This document shows, in pieces, positions 44,431 to 57,132 of a DNA stretch of 64,000 bases. Both the position numbers and the translations under genes were made by a program. Source of the stretch: Tolypeutes matacus (taxonomy: Eukaryota; Chordata; Mammalia; Cingulata; Chlamyphoridae). The notes beneath the pieces are model-generated. The model saw only the letters and a program-made list of their open reading frames with translations, was not told the origin of the DNA and ran no database searches. The DNA lies in the NCBI GenBank assembly GCA_026826555.1, contig JAKSZT010054396.1, positions 15,722,166-15,786,165 of the forward strand, given 5' to 3'. Numbering within the stretch: the stretch's first letter is position 1; each line of letters begins with the position of its first letter.

Positions 44431-44489
44431 TGAAAAGTATTCCATGTGATTTGCCAGCTGTCTGCTGCTATCAGAGAAAAAAATCACTC

Positions 44490-45250
44490 TCCTTAGAAGT
44501 ACCTATAAGATCTGGTCTCTGCCTGCCTTCTCATCTCATAACCACTCTTCCCTGCTCACTATAAACTATTTCATGATTCTACAAATATTTATTTATTGTG
44601 TGCTACATGCTGGCACTGTTCTAGGTACTGCAGATGTACACAAGGCTGCTAATGGCTGTTCAACTATGTCTTGAATAAAGGCAACTGGCTGAGGAGGAAG
44701 GAGAAGGCTGAAATCCAGGTGATGCTTTGCTAGGTAAGTACATGTCCTGATGTGGGGCTGCAACCTTCTGGAAGGGAGATGTTTTTCTAATTTGTTGAAA
44801 GGAATTCCATGGACTAAAAGAGGCCCTGGGGAAAAAAACAAACAGATCAAGACAAAAATCCCTGTCCTCATGGAGCTTATATCTCAGGGTGGGGGGAAAA
44901 AAAACAAAATAAATTACATAGTATGTTACACAATGAGAAGAGCTATAGAGAAAATAAAACAGGGAAGAGAGAACAGAAAGTCTGTGTAGGCATGTAATTG
45001 TATATAGAGTATTTAGAGAAGGACTCACTGAAGTGGTGACATTTCTAAGTGTAGAACCATAGCAAGCTCATTCCCCCCTTCTGGCCTTGGCACTTGCCAA
45101 GTTTTGACTAGACAAACTCTTTGTCTAGACAAACTCTAGTTTTGACTAGAACTTTTTCCCCTCAGTTATTTGCATGACTAACTTTTCATCTTTCTGTCTC
45201 ATCCTAAATGCCACCTCCTCTAAAGGCTACTCAAAGTAAAATAGCTACCC
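44490..45250. mobile_element. Several L2 LINE fragments in both orientations
   Basis: A sense piece (44490-44560) is followed by the antisense 3' end (TACAAATATTTATTTATTGTG ... AAATCCCTGTCCTCATGG, 44578-45060) and another sense piece (45070-45250, CATCCTAAATGCCACCTCC). These are old, rearranged L2 relics. Confidence 0.65.
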
Positions 45251-45319
45251 ACATGCCTAAGTATTCCTAACTAAATGAAGACTCAAGTACACACAACTAT
45301 AGATTGATTTGAATCTTGT

Positions 45320-45460
45320 TCTACTACTTCCTAGCTTAACCTTTGGCATTCAGCTTCCTCATCTGTAAAATGGATAATAATAGTACCTACCTTATGGGGT
45401 TGCTGTGAAGATTAATAGTAACACCACCACCACCACTATAAAATAACAAATAAAAATGAT
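45320..45460 (+). mobile_element. MIR SINE
   Basis: CTACTTCCTAGC, then CTTCCTCATCTGTAAAATGG and ATAGTACCTACCTTATGGGG is textbook MIR in sense orientation. Confidence 0.88.
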
Positions 45461-45471
45461 AACTGTATACG

Positions 45472-48400
45472 TCATCAAAATAGCAACATAAGACACCCCC
45501 TGGAAAAGTCTCACCTCAGAAACAACTAATAAAAGGACAAATCCCACTTGTTTTCAACTTTGGAGTATAAGGAGAATGGAGAAGGACTCCACAAATGCTG
45601 AATTGAAGAAAAGGGGGGAAAATGCCACAAACAACGTAGGAATCTACAACCTGGAACCCTCCCCCACACTCCGTCACACTGAGGCAGCACAGCCTGAGTC
45701 TCTCCTGCTGTGGATAAAGACCATAGAGCCATTCATAGCAGCCAAGTTAGAACCCCATGCATATCCAGGCACAGGGACCCAAGTCCACTGAGACCCAGGG
45801 CAGGACACAAGTGCCTGGTGAGCATGTGTATACAAAAGGGCCCCCAGGAAAAAAAGGAGACGGTGGCAGAAATGCTGACAAAAGATGCACACAGTCAATC
45901 CAGTCTTTGATTGCTGGATCATCTAAATGAAGAAACAGACACTTTTTTACAACTGACCTCATCTGGCTCACTCGGTGGGATACCCTAAAGGGGAAGTAAC
46001 TGGAGGCAGAAAAGCCTCATGAAAAGGAAAACAGAAAATTGAATGGCTGTAAGAAAGGACAGGACCCAAGACTGAAAAGTGTAAGGATAACAGGGTACTG
46101 AGTGAGGGAAAGAAGTTAAACAAATCATGGGATCTGGGGAGAAAATTCTGCACAAAAACAGCACAGATCAGTATTCCAGGAGAGGGAAGAGAGGAAAGGA
46201 AGCTTTCTCCTGGAGGTGAAACAATTGCATATAAAAGGACAATCTTGAAAACTGTACCACATGTCCAGGGCAAGAAACAGAAACAGAAGACAAAATCTGA
46301 AGGGTTAACACAGGATACTCTAAAAGCTCAGTATAAGTTGTACCAAGCATTAAAGATGAAACTTAACACACAGCCAATTTACAATAAAACCCTAGGCAAG
46401 AGGGAGAAACTGACCTTCAGAGTTAACACATGAAAATAAACAGTTACCCAGACATCAGGGATAAAAAAAAAAAAATAAAAAAAAAAAAATTAGAAGCCAT
46501 ACTAAGAAACAGGAAGATATGGCTCAGTCAAGGGAACAAATGAAAACTTCAGAGGACACACAGACTTTGGAATAATTAATCAAAGAAGCACAAACAAATC
46601 TCCAAAATTAATTCAAGGAGATTAAGGAAAATATGGATAGAAATAAAATAATGGTGGATATAGAGCTAAAGGATTTTTAAGAAGACAATGTGTGAGCAAA
46701 AATAAGAATTTAAAAGTTTAAAAAGAGACATAACAGAAATCGTGGGGGTAAACAGCACAATAATGGAGATTAAATATACACTAGAGGCAAACAATAGATG
46801 ATTTGAACAAGCAGAAGAAAGAATCAGTGAACTAGAAGACAGGACAATTGAAATCATATAGTCAGAAAAACAGAAAAAAGAATAGAAAAAAATTGAGCAG
46901 TGTCTAAGGGACTTGAGTGGCAGCACGAATTTTACCAACATTCCCAAAAGGAGAAAAGAAAAGGGGTGTAAAGAATATTTCAGGGACTAATGGCCAAAAA
47001 TTTCCCCAACTCATATGAAAGATAAATATACATGTCCAAGAAGCGCAACGTACTCCAACCAGGATAAACCCTAATGGATCTACTCTGAGACATATACTAA
47101 TCAGAATGACAAATGCCAAAGATAAAGAGAGAATTTGGAAAGCAGCAAGAGAAAAGCTATTTGTCACATACAAGGAGTCCTCAACACTAAGTATTGATTT
47201 CTCATCAGAAACCATGTGGATGAGGAGGCAGTGGTATGATATATTTAAGGTATTAAAGAAACACCAGCCAAAAATTCTTTATCCAGCAAAACCACCCTTC
47301 AAAAATGTGCGCATTTAAAACAGTCACACATAAGCAGAAACAGAGAGTTCATCATCAAAAGATCTGCCCTATAATAATTGCTAAAAGAAGTTCTTGAGGT
47401 TGAAAGGAAAAGACAGGAGAGAAGGGCTTGGAGAAGTGTGAAGAAGTGGAGATCTTCAGTAAAGGCAACTAAATGGGTAAATGCAAAACCCAGTAGTAAG
47501 GTATCCTCAATATATAACTCTACTTTTTAATTCCTGTAAGAGTTAGAAGAATAGAATAGAATAAGAAATAGTCATGTTTCCTGGATAATGGACACAAAAT
47601 ATAAAGAGGTATTGTGGAATAAAAATAACACAAAAGGGGAAACTGAGGGATATGGGAGCAGAGGATGTGTATGCTGTTGAAGTTAAGTTGGTATATTTCA
47701 AATTAGTAGGTTACAGACTTAGGTTGTATAATACAAACCCCAGGGTAACCACAAATAAAATAGTTTGAAACAGAAATGAGAAAGGGGTCAGACAGATATA
47801 TCACAGTAGATGAACTATACAGGAAAGGAGGCTGCAATAAAGGAAAAGAGAAACAAAAAAGGTAAGATGCGTAAAAACCAAAGGACAAAATGGGTGAAGT
47901 AAGTACTGCCTATGCAATAATAACACAGATTATTAATGGATTAAACTACCCAATCAAAAGCACAGATTGGCAAAATGGATAAAAAGCATGATATAACCAT
48001 AAGTTATTTATAAGAGACCCACCTTAGACCCACAGACACAAATACACTGAAAGTATAGGGATGAAAAAAAAAAATAACCCATGCAAATAGTAATCAAAAG
48101 AGAGCTGTGTACTAATATTTGATAAAATTGACTTTAAGTAAAAAAACATTACAAAAGACAAAGAAGGACACTATATATTAATAAAAGGGTCAATCCACAA
48201 AGAAGAAATAACAATCATAAATATTTATGCACCTAACCACAGTACCCCAAAATACATGAGGCAAACACTGGCAAAACTGAATGAATAAATAGAAACCTCT
48301 ACAATAATTATTGGAGACTTCAATACACCACTCTCATCAATAGATAGAACATCTAGAGAGAAGAACAATAAGGAAACAGAGAACTTAAATACAGCAGGAT

Positions 48401-51040
48401 GTACGTTCTTCTCAAGTGCTCATGGATCATTGTCCAGGATAGAGCACAAGTTGAGTCATAAAACAAGTCTCAAAAAATTAAAAAAGACAGATCTCATACA
48501 AAGCATCTTCTCTGACCATAATGGAATGAAGCTGTAAATCAATAACAGGTGGAGAACTGAAAAAGCCACAAATACATACAAGTTAAATAACACACTCTCA
48601 AGCAATCAGTGAGTCAAAGAAGAAATGGCAAGGGAAATCAGTAAGTATCTTGAGATAAATGGAAATGAGAATACAACATTTCAAAATTTATGGGATGCAG
48701 CAAAGGCAGTGCTGAGAAGGAAATTTATGGCCCTAAACAGTTAAATTAAAATTGAAGAAAGAGCACAAATCAAAGACTTAAGAGAAATCAGAAATCAGAA
48801 GGGGGCCATTACTACTGACCCCAGAGAAATAAAAAGGATCATAAGAGAATATTATGAACCACTGTATGCCAACAAATAAGACAACCAAATGAAATGGACA
48901 AATTCATTTGTCACACAAATAATCTACATTGACTTTAGAACAGGGGTTCTAAAAAACATTATTCTTGTGGGGATGTGTTGGTGTGGGTGTGATATATTTA
49001 TTAAATAATACACTGTATAGTGTGGACTTAGTAAGGGGTCTGCGGAAGAAAAAAGGTTAAGAACCCCTGCTCTAGAAGAAACAGAAGATCTTAGACCAAT
49101 TACGAGTGAAGAGATTGACTCGGTAATCAAAAATCTCCCAACAAAGAAAAGCCCAGGACCAGATGACTTCACAGGTGAATTCCACCAAACATTTCAAGCA
49201 GAAATAACACCAAATCCTGCTCAAATGCTTACAGAAAATTGAACAGGAGGGAACACTACATAACTCATTCTATGAGCCAACTTCACCCTAATACAAAAGC
49301 AACGAAAAGATTATACAAGAAAAGAAAATTACAGACCAATATATTTTTATGATACAGATACAAAAGTCCTCAGCAAACTACTAGCAAACCAAATCCAACA
49401 GCACATTAAAAGACTTGTACACCATGATCAAATGGGATGTATTCCAGGTATGGAAGGGTGGTTCAACATAAGAAAATCAATTAATGTGATACACTACATA
49501 AACAGAAAAAAAGGAAAAGGCCACATGATCGTCTCCACTGAAGCAGAACAGCATCTGACAAAATCCAGCATCCCTTCAAGGTCAAAAAACAAAACAAAAC
49601 AAAAAACACTTAGAAAAATAGGAATAGAAGGTAACATCTTCATGATAAAGGACATTTATGAAAAATCTACTGCTAATATCATACTCAATGCTGAAAAGAC
49701 TGAAAGCTTTCCTTCTAAGATCTGGAATAAGACAAGGTTGCCCACTGTCACCACTGTTATTCAACACTGTACTGGAAGTTCTAGCCAGGGCAAATAGGCA
49801 AGGAAGAAAAAAAAAAAGAAGGCAACTTAATTGGAAAAGTAGTAGTAAATCTTCCCCTATTTGCAGATGACACAAACCTATACACAGAAATTGCCAAAAA
49901 ATCTACAACAAAGCTACTGGAACTAATAAATGAATCCAGCAAATTAGTGGGGTACAAAATCAACACACAAAAATCAGTAATGAACCATCAGAGGAGATAA
50001 AGAAAAATATTGCTTTTACAATAGCAACTAAAAGAATCAAATATCTAGAAATAAATTTATCCAAGGATGTAAAGTACTTATTCACAGGAAACTATAAAAT
50101 TTTGCTAAAAGAAATTTAAGAAGACCTAAATAAATGGAAGGACATTCCATGCACGTGGATTGGAAGAAAAAATATGCTCAAGATGTCAATTCTACCCAAA
50201 GTGATTTACAGATTCAATGTAATTTCAACCAAAATTCCAACAGCCTTCTTTGCAGAAATGGAAAAGCCAATCATCAAATTTACTAAGGATAAGGGGCCCC
50301 GAATAGCCAAAACATCTTGAAAAAGAAGAACAAAAACAGAAAATTGTAAGTGTTGGAGAGGATTTGGAGAAACAGAAACACTCATTCATTTTTGGTGAGA
50401 ATGTAAAAATGGTGCAGCAGTTGTGGAAGACGGTTTTGTGATTCCTCGGAAAGTTAGGTATAGAATTACCATATGACAAACCCTCTTCTAGGTATATCCC
50501 AAAATATTTGAAAGCAGGGATGTGAACAGATATTTGCACACTGATAGTCATAGCGGCATTGTTCACAATTGCCAAAAGGTGGAAGCAACCCAAGTGTCCA
50601 TCAACCAATGAATGGCTAAATAAAATGTAGTATATATATATTCCTTGGAATATTATTTGTCATAAAAAGGAATGAAGTTCTAATACATGCTACAACGTGG
50701 ACAAATCTTGAAGACATCATATAGAGTGAAATAAGACACAAAAGGGGCAAATACTATATGATCTCACTGATATGAAATAATTAGAATAAGCAAACTCATA
50801 GAGACAGAATCCAGAATATAGGTTACCAGGGGCTGGGGTCGGGGGTAGAGAATGGGGATTTAATGCTTAATTTGTACAGTTTCTATATGGGTTGACTGTA
50901 AAGTTTGGTAATGGATAGTGGTGATGGTAGCACAACATTTTGAATGTAATTAACAGGACTTTATTATATACTGTGATGTGGTTAAAAGGGGGAAATTTTA
51001 AGTTGTATATATGTTACTAGAATAAAAACTTTTAAAAATA
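45472..51040 (+). mobile_element. Long, mutated L1 LINE
   Basis: 5'UTR 45472-46500 (GTCATCAAAATAGCAACATAAG start). ORF1 remains at 46520-47320, with a coiled-coil region and then a conserved C-terminal block (NAKDKERIWKAAREKLF). The ORF2 endonuclease relic lies at 47900-48930 and the RT at 49080-50340, with fingers/palm signature [18 protein letters not shown] (49718-49771) and an FADDT-type catalytic core near 49863. A deletion near 50338 joins the C-terminal region and 3'UTR (to AATAAAAACTT near 51020). Stops and frameshifts occur throughout, so it cannot move on its own. Old L1M-like. Confidence 0.88.
48941..49069. mobile_element. Non-autonomous hAT element inside the L1 ORF2 relic
   Basis: Terminal inverted repeats CAGGGGTTCT and AGAACCCCTG. 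8-bp TSD CTTTAGAA (48933-48940) versus CTCTAGAA (49070-49077), 7/8. The interior ATATTTATTAAATAATACAC and TAGTGTGGACTTAGTAAGGG are shared with 51490-51680. Inserted after the L1, so younger than it. Confidence 0.9.
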
Positions 51041-51044
51041 TAGG

Positions 51045-51266
51045 ACAAAAAATATATAGGACTGTACAACACAGTGAACTAGGGTCTATTGTAAACAATG
51101 GACTATAGTTAATAGTACAATTATAAAAATGTTCATTCATGAATTATGACAATGGTTCCACTAAGGCAAGTGTTTATAATAGGGTGGATATGAGAAGTCT
51201 CTTATTTTATGCATGGTTTTTCTGTAAACATACAAGTGCTCTATAAAGTAAATAAATAGAATTTTT
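51045..51266 (+). mobile_element. L1 3'UTR fragment
   Basis: TATAGGACTGTACAACACAGTG, GGACTATAGTTAATAGTAC and GCATGGTTTTTCTGTAAAC follow the order of an L1 3' end. Adjacent to, but distinct from, the L1 ending near 51040. Confidence 0.7.
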
Positions 51267-51351
51267 TTTTTCAAGGAGGCACTGGGGATTGAACCCGGGA
51301 CCTCATACATGGGAAACAGGTGCTCGATCACTGAGCTACATCTGCTCCCCA
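51267..51351 (-). mobile_element. Short tRNA-like DAS-type SINE
   Basis: The reverse strand carries GGAGCAGATGTAGCTCAGTG and GGTTCAATCCCCAGTGCC. Confidence 0.87.
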
Positions 51352-51489
51352 ACTGATTTTTAAAAATGAAAACTGTAGCTATAGCTATCACCACATACCA
51401 GTCACTAACTATATAAATTTACCAACTCATTTAATCCATTCAATTAATGTATATAAAGTGTTTAGTATTGAATGTAGCATACAGTAAAT

Positions 51490-51680
51490 CAGGGTTCTTA
51501 ACAAGGGGTCGGTGAGCTTGAACTGAAATTCAAACAAACATCATACTTGGGGGGACGTGTTGGTGCAGGTATGATATATTTATTAAATAATATACAGTAT
51601 AGTGTGGACTTAGTAAGGGGTTGTGGTTTTCACCTAACTGGCAAAGGGGTCCATAGAACAAAAAAGGTTAAGAACCCTTG
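51490..51680. mobile_element. Non-autonomous hAT element with perfect TSD
   Basis: Terminal inverted repeats CAGGGTTCTTAAC and GGTTAAGAACCCTTG. A perfect 8-bp TSD CAGTAAAT lies at 51482-51489 and 51681-51688. A longer version of the copy at 48941. No transposase frame. Confidence 0.93.
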
Positions 51681-51980
51681 CAGTAAATAAATGATTGCTG
51701 TTTTTCCTCATCATCGTCATTAGTGGCAGCATTGAGTTTTTTTTCTGAGGTGTCTAAGTACTCTGCCTGACTTTCTGCTCCACTGAGGGATCTATACCCA
51801 AAAGTTCCTTATTTTCCCCTCCAGATTAACAGTCTATAGAAAGAATTTATTTTTAAACCTTAGAACTCACTCTGTGCAAAGTGATATCTCAGTCTTGGCA
51901 TTGGCATGGATTTAAACAACAAAAAAAGACATAGAACTGTCCTTATGGAGCATATACTTTAAATGTCACTGGATGGCAAA

Positions 51981-52426
51981 TATTATGGGTTGAATTGTGT
52001 CCCCCAAAAAAGAATGTTTCATGTCTTAACACCCAGTCCTGTAAATGTTATCTTTTTAAAGATGTGATTAGTTAAAATGAGGCCAACCTGGATTAGGGTG
52101 GGCCTTAATCCAATATGACTGGTATCCTTATAAGGAAGGGAAATGTAGACACAGAAGCAGACAGACGGGGAGAACGCCATCTAATGACTGAAACAGAGAC
52201 CCAAGTGCTGCAATTGCAATCCAAGGAATGCCAAGCATTGTTGGCAAACCACCAGAAGCTAAGAGGCAGGGAATGGAATCTCCCCTACAAGTTTCAGAGA
52301 GAACAAGGCTCTGCAGAAACCTTGATTTTGGGCTTCTAGCCTCCAGAACCGTGATCAACAAATTTCTGTTGTTTTGAGTCACTAAATGTGTGATATTTTG
52401 TTATGGCAGCCCTGAGAAACTAAAAT
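51981..52426 (+). mobile_element. MaLR (MLT1) LTR
   Basis: TTATGGGTTGAATTGTGTCC, GGGTGGGCCTTAATCCAATA, TCCTTATAAGGAAGGG and CAAATTTCTGTTGTTTTGAG with terminal TATGGCAGCCCTGAGAAACT are the standard MLT1 landmarks in order. Confidence 0.88.
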
Positions 52427-52489
52427 AATAAGTAACTCCAATGTGGAACTGGAAGTCAAAATACTTGGATTCACTGATACACAGAATGT

Positions 52490-52650
52490 TAGAAGTTATC
52501 AAGGTTAATCCCTCATTTCACAGACGAGGAAAATGAGGCGCAGAGAAAGTTATTTAATTTACTCACTTGCCTAGTTACTCATAGCTACTTCATTATAGAC
52601 CTGAAACCAGAATCTAGATCTCATATCTCCCAATCTAGCACTTTTCCCTT
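52490..52650 (-). mobile_element. MIR SINE, antisense
   Basis: CTCATTTCACAGACGAGGAAA and GGCGCAGAGAAAGTTATTTAA are complements of the MIR centre. Confidence 0.8.
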
Positions 52651-52899
52651 ATCCTCAGTTCCAGGTGGTCATTTGCAAAATAAGGAAACTGAACTTGTTC
52701 ATCATAGAGGTCTCTCTCCAATCTGTTCTGTATTTCTAATAGGGATGTATTAACTATAATACTGTAATTCTAAAAGGGATGAAACCAGGAAAGAGATAAA
52801 TACAGTCCAAAACAAAGTCATAATTTTGGGAAATTTTAGGCTTTTAACACTTGCTTCCCTGGCATATTCCTTCTCATTCTCTCTCTGTCTTTCTCTCTC

Positions 52900-53090
52900 T
52901 CTCCATTCTGTTTATAAAGGACTCCAGTAATAGGATTAAGACCCATCCTGAATGAGGTGGGTCATACTTTTAACTGAAGTAGCCTCATCAAAAGATCCTA
53001 ACTACAATGGGATGACACCCACAGGAATGACTTAGATTTAAGAACATGTTTTTTGGGGGTACATACAGCTTCAAAACACCAGTGACCTTA
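52900..53090 (+). repeat. Interspersed repeat fragment, class unsure
   Basis: AATAGGATTAAGACCCATCC, GAGGTGGGTCATACTTTTAAC and GGGGTACATACAGCTTCAAA have the look of a mammalian dispersed repeat (LTR or DNA). It occurs once here, so I cannot prove it from the window. Confidence 0.4.
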
Positions 53091-53885
53091 AATCCAGGAT
53101 CAAGAAATTTAATTTGACATGGAGGTGAACAAATGTTAGCACAAGGATCATTTCTTATTCAATTTCACCTTCTCCAACAAAAGGCATCTTTTAGTTGGAC
53201 AGGCATACTGAAAACCATATATGAGTATTCTCCCTGTAATACAATCACATTTTAAGAAATCGAATTAATATCAGTGGGAATCACATACAAGTTGCAGGAT
53301 GACATGGAAAGCGGCCATCTTCAGGGAGTCTCACACAAGGGTGCTTTCTTCATGTTATATTTAAACTAACCATAGTAACAAAATTTGGTGATTTTATCCA
53401 AATCTGGGTTAATTTTACTAGTTTCACACAATGTAACATGATAGATAACAACACGAGTTACCTCATTTTAATAATAGTATCTCAAAAGCCCAAAAATGAT
53501 TTTAGGATTAAACACAAATGCTCCTTTTGGATCACTAAAGAGCTTAGAATCCATTCATTTAATACTACAGACATCAAAAAATAACTGAAGGCTTAAAGAA
53601 AAGTGGAAGTATAGAACCTTGGTTCTACTTTCCAGACTCATCCACTAACACACATTAACAAGAGTTGTTGCTACTACTAAGAGTCTTGATTGATTAGAAC
53701 ATAACTTTTGAGTAGGGCCAATGGAAACTATTTTCCTGGTATCCATTGCTTTGACACATAAATTTATCCTGAAGCATCTCTAATGCTTTTTTTTTCTTTC
53801 TTTTTTCTTTTCTAATGCTTTTTATAGAAATATTTAAATGATAAAGATGAGGAGAGAAAAGGATATAATGGGAGGTAGTATGATG
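53091..53885. other. Unique non-coding sequence
   Basis: No repeat or gene recognised. Confidence 0.4.
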
Positions 53886-53889
53886 AAAA

Positions 53890-54055
53890 TTGTGGAATAT
53901 AAAGTGAGACTATCTGAATTTTAATCCTGGTTCCACAAATCACCAACTAGAGCAAGTTTCTTAACTTAAGATTCACTATGCTCACAGAGATGTTGTGAGA
54001 TGTGTTCCAAGTACACAATACCTGGCACACAGTACAAGATCAATAAACTGAAGCT
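53890..54055 (+). mobile_element. MIR SINE
   Basis: TTTTAATCCTGGTTCCAC, then AGCAAGTTTCTTAACTTAAG and ACCTGGCACACAGTACAAG, in MIR sense order. Confidence 0.75.
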
Positions 54056-54559
54056 TTTAAAAATACATCAGAAAGAAAAAGAAAAGTCAAGAACATTCCA
54101 AGTTAAATTTACTTTTTAGCTTGGTAAAGACAACATAGAAAGAAATTACCTGGCTAACGTTGCCTCATTCTTGACTCTCAGTGATACACAAAGAAAGAAT
54201 GGCTTATCAATAAAATTCTATTTAAACAAATTTCTGTTCTGAGGTTGACTCAGACATCACTAATGGATTCATTTTCATAGGAAGACTTAACTGGGCAAGC
54301 ATAAAGGAACCCTATAACCCTGGTCTTACGAAGGGGCTACTGAGCTTGCAGAGCCAGCACTCTGTTACATATGCAGCAGAAGTAGCCTCTACATGCTTAG
54401 ATTTTGTAATCTAAGCCATGAACAATGGCTTTGGCTTTTAGCATTTATGAGAAAAGATGCTTCTTGGGGAAAGGGCATGTGAGGGTTGACAGGAAATTAT
54501 TCCCAGGAACTTTTCACATCTAAACATAAGGTAGGATTACTGTCATTACTTTACTTATT

Positions 54560-55125
54560 CATTAATTCAACAAATATTTATTAGGCATCCTCTATGTGTC
54601 AAGCATTTTTCTGTAGTTTTTGGGAATACGGGAAACAAAAACAGATAAGGTCTCAGCTCTCAAGTAGCTTTTATTTTAGAGGGGAGGGAGACACAAAGAA
54701 ACAAGAAAATATCAGGAAGGGATAAGTGCCAAAATGAAAACCAAACCCAACATTATGATAAGGACTATGTGGAAAGGGGAGGTTACTTTAGATTAGGTGG
54801 TCAGGGGAAGCCTCACCGAGTAGGTGGCATTTAAGCTGAAACCTGATCAACAAGCAAAGGCCAGTCCGTATTCCAGGGGGGTGAAGGGGAACTAGTAAAA
54901 AGGTCTTAAAGTAGATATGAGCTTCATATATTTGAAGATCAGAAAGAAGGCCAATGTGGCTGGAGCATAAAGGGAAGCAGTAAGAGTGGTAGAAAGATAG
55001 GCCAGGTCATTATTCGAGCCTCAGAGAGATTCAGTACTTAGCTAAAGTCTCACAACTTGTTCAGAGCAAAGCTAAAATTTAACTCCACTGAAGTCTGACC
55101 CCTAAGTCCATGGTCTTTACAGAAC
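54560..55125 (-). mobile_element. L2 LINE 3' region with adjoining MIR, both antisense
   Basis: CAACAAATATTTATTAGGC, GGTCAGGGGAAGCCTCACCG and GAAAGAAGGCCAATGTGGCTGG follow the complement of L2. From about 55015, CCTCAGAGAGATTCAGTACTTAG looks like antisense MIR. Confidence 0.78.
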
Positions 55126-55451
55126 ACCATAGTTAATACATCTTATTTATCATTATGAATGGAATCCAGTTTAGTGCTTTAAACATTGTAGATGTTCAGT
55201 AAATGTTTATTGAAAGAAAAGGATAAACCCTTAACACCTTGGGACATCACTCTTCATCTCTGTTTTGATCAGAGAAAAAGTCAACTGCTCACCTAAACAA
55301 TTTTGGACACTCACTGGAGATTACTAGGAACTACAGGTGTGATTCTCAATCTTGGCTGCACAATGGAATCACCTGGGGCACTTTAAAAAAATACTGATGC
55401 CTGGGACATACACTCAGAGGTTTTGATTTAGAGGTCTGGGATAAGGGAGCT

Positions 55452-56829
55452 GGGTATTTTTTTTTTTTTCAAATAATTTCAAACTTACAGGATAGTTGCA
55501 AAAATAGTACAGATCCCATACAGAAAACTCTCTGCCCACAGATACTCACACCACCAATTTTAACATTTTTGCCACATTTGCTGTATCATTCTATTGATCC
55601 ATCTATCAATCCATCTATTTATCAATTCTCTAAATATTTGAGAATAGATTGTATGCATTATGTTCCTTGAACATATAATACTCCCATTTACATTTCCTAA
55701 GAACAAGGATATTCACTTATGTGTAACCACCTCAAGTGTAGCTGCCAAGTTCAAGAACTTTAACACTGATAAAAAGCTTAGTCTATATTCCTATTTTTTT
55801 CATATGTTTTAATATGGTTCTTTTTTTTTTTTCCAAGATTTTATTTATTTATTCATTTATCCCCCCCTTGCTGCTTGTGCTCGCTGGGTCAGCTAACCAC
55901 GCCGTGCGGGCGGGCTTGCCTTCACCAGGAGGCCCCGGGAACCGAACCCGGGGCCTCCTATATGGTAAACGGGAGCCCTACTGATTGAGCCACAGCCGCT
56001 TCCCCAATATGGTTCTTTTGGGCCTTTTCATTTCCTTTTTTGATCCAATCCAGGATCATGCACTGAATTTAACTGTCATTGTCTCTTTAGTTGCTCTTTT
56101 TTTTTTTTAATGGAAACACATACATAACATAAACATTCCCAACTCATTTATTCCCAACCATACCATTCAGTGAGATTAATCATATTCACAATGTTGCACT
56201 ACCCTCATTACCATCCATTATCAGAACTTTTCCATCATCCCAAACAGAAACCCGATATCCATTATGCATTAACTCCCCATTCTCCTCTACTTGCCCCCAG
56301 CCCCTAGTAACCTGTACTCTTCTTTCTGTCTCTGTTTCCATATTCTAGTTATTTCATATAAGTGCAATAATATAATATCAATCTCTTTGTGTCTGATTTA
56401 TTTCACTTAACATGTTTTCAAGGTTCATCCTTGAATCAAAATTTCATTCCTTTTTAAGGCTGAGTAATATTCCACTGTATACAAATACCATATTTTGTTT
56501 ATCCATTCATCTGCTGATAGACATTTGGGTTGCTTCAACCTTTTGGCTATTGTGAATAATGCTGTTTTGAGCATTGGCGTATAAATACCTGTTTGAGTCT
56601 CTGCTTTCAAATCTTTTGGGTATATACCTAGAAGTGGCACTGTCAGGTCATATGGTACCTCTAATGTTTAACTTTTTGAGGAACCACCAAACTGTTTTCT
56701 ATAGCAGTTACACCATTATACATTCCCACACAATGTACAAGGGTTCTTTTCCACATCCTTGCCAGCACTTATTTTCCATTTTTATAATACTAATAGCCAT
56801 TCTACTAGGCATGAAGTGGAGGAGTGGGA
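55452..56829 (-). mobile_element. Antisense L1 3' sequences inside the hAT relic
   Basis: Two poly(T)-headed blocks. 55452-56097 is an L1 3'UTR type (TTTCAAACTTACAGGATAG, GCCACATTTGCTGTATCATT). 56098-56829 contains the ORF2 C-terminus (reverse-strand peptide LYTVEYYSALKRNEI, near 56470-56425) and 3'UTR. This indicates two L1 insertions or one rearranged insertion. Confidence 0.78.
55825..56005 (-). mobile_element. DAS-III-type SINE inside the L1
   Basis: Complete reverse-strand DAS-III. A perfect 14-bp TSD AATATGGTTCTTTT lies at 55811-55824 and 56006-56019. Confidence 0.96.
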
Positions 56830-57132
56830 TTTTTAAAAGCTTCCTAGTTATTCCAAAGTGTACCCTAAGTTAAGAATCACTGCTCTAGAGGTTCCCATAT
56901 TTAAAACCTTATTACTGCGAATATTCCTGCTGTCCTAATTTTGTGATAATCAGGGTAGGCTAAACATTCGCTATATTAGAAACCATGCATGTGTCCCCAG
57001 ACCTATTTTTTCTCCCTAGGTCTGGTTTTTAGAATGCTGGTGATAAACTAAGCCTGATTTATTATATGACCATACTGTATGGGCAAAGACTGTAATTTTG
57101 GGTATCTTTGGTCAACCTTAAGAGACATAGCA

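Larger units (their letters stand above)
55334..56882 (+). mobile_element. hAT (MER5A-like) relic split by nested insertions
   Basis: The left half (GTGATTCTCAATCTTGGCTGC ... GCATCACCTGGG-like, 55334-55450) and right half (TTTTTAAAAGCTTCC ... TTAAGAATCACTG, 56830-56882) together form one MER5A-type element. Antisense L1 sequence occupies the space between. Confidence 0.78.

Noticed and set aside
49658..49870. Functional reverse transcriptase
   Set aside because: The RT signature is clear, but frames break on both sides and the element lacks part of ORF2.
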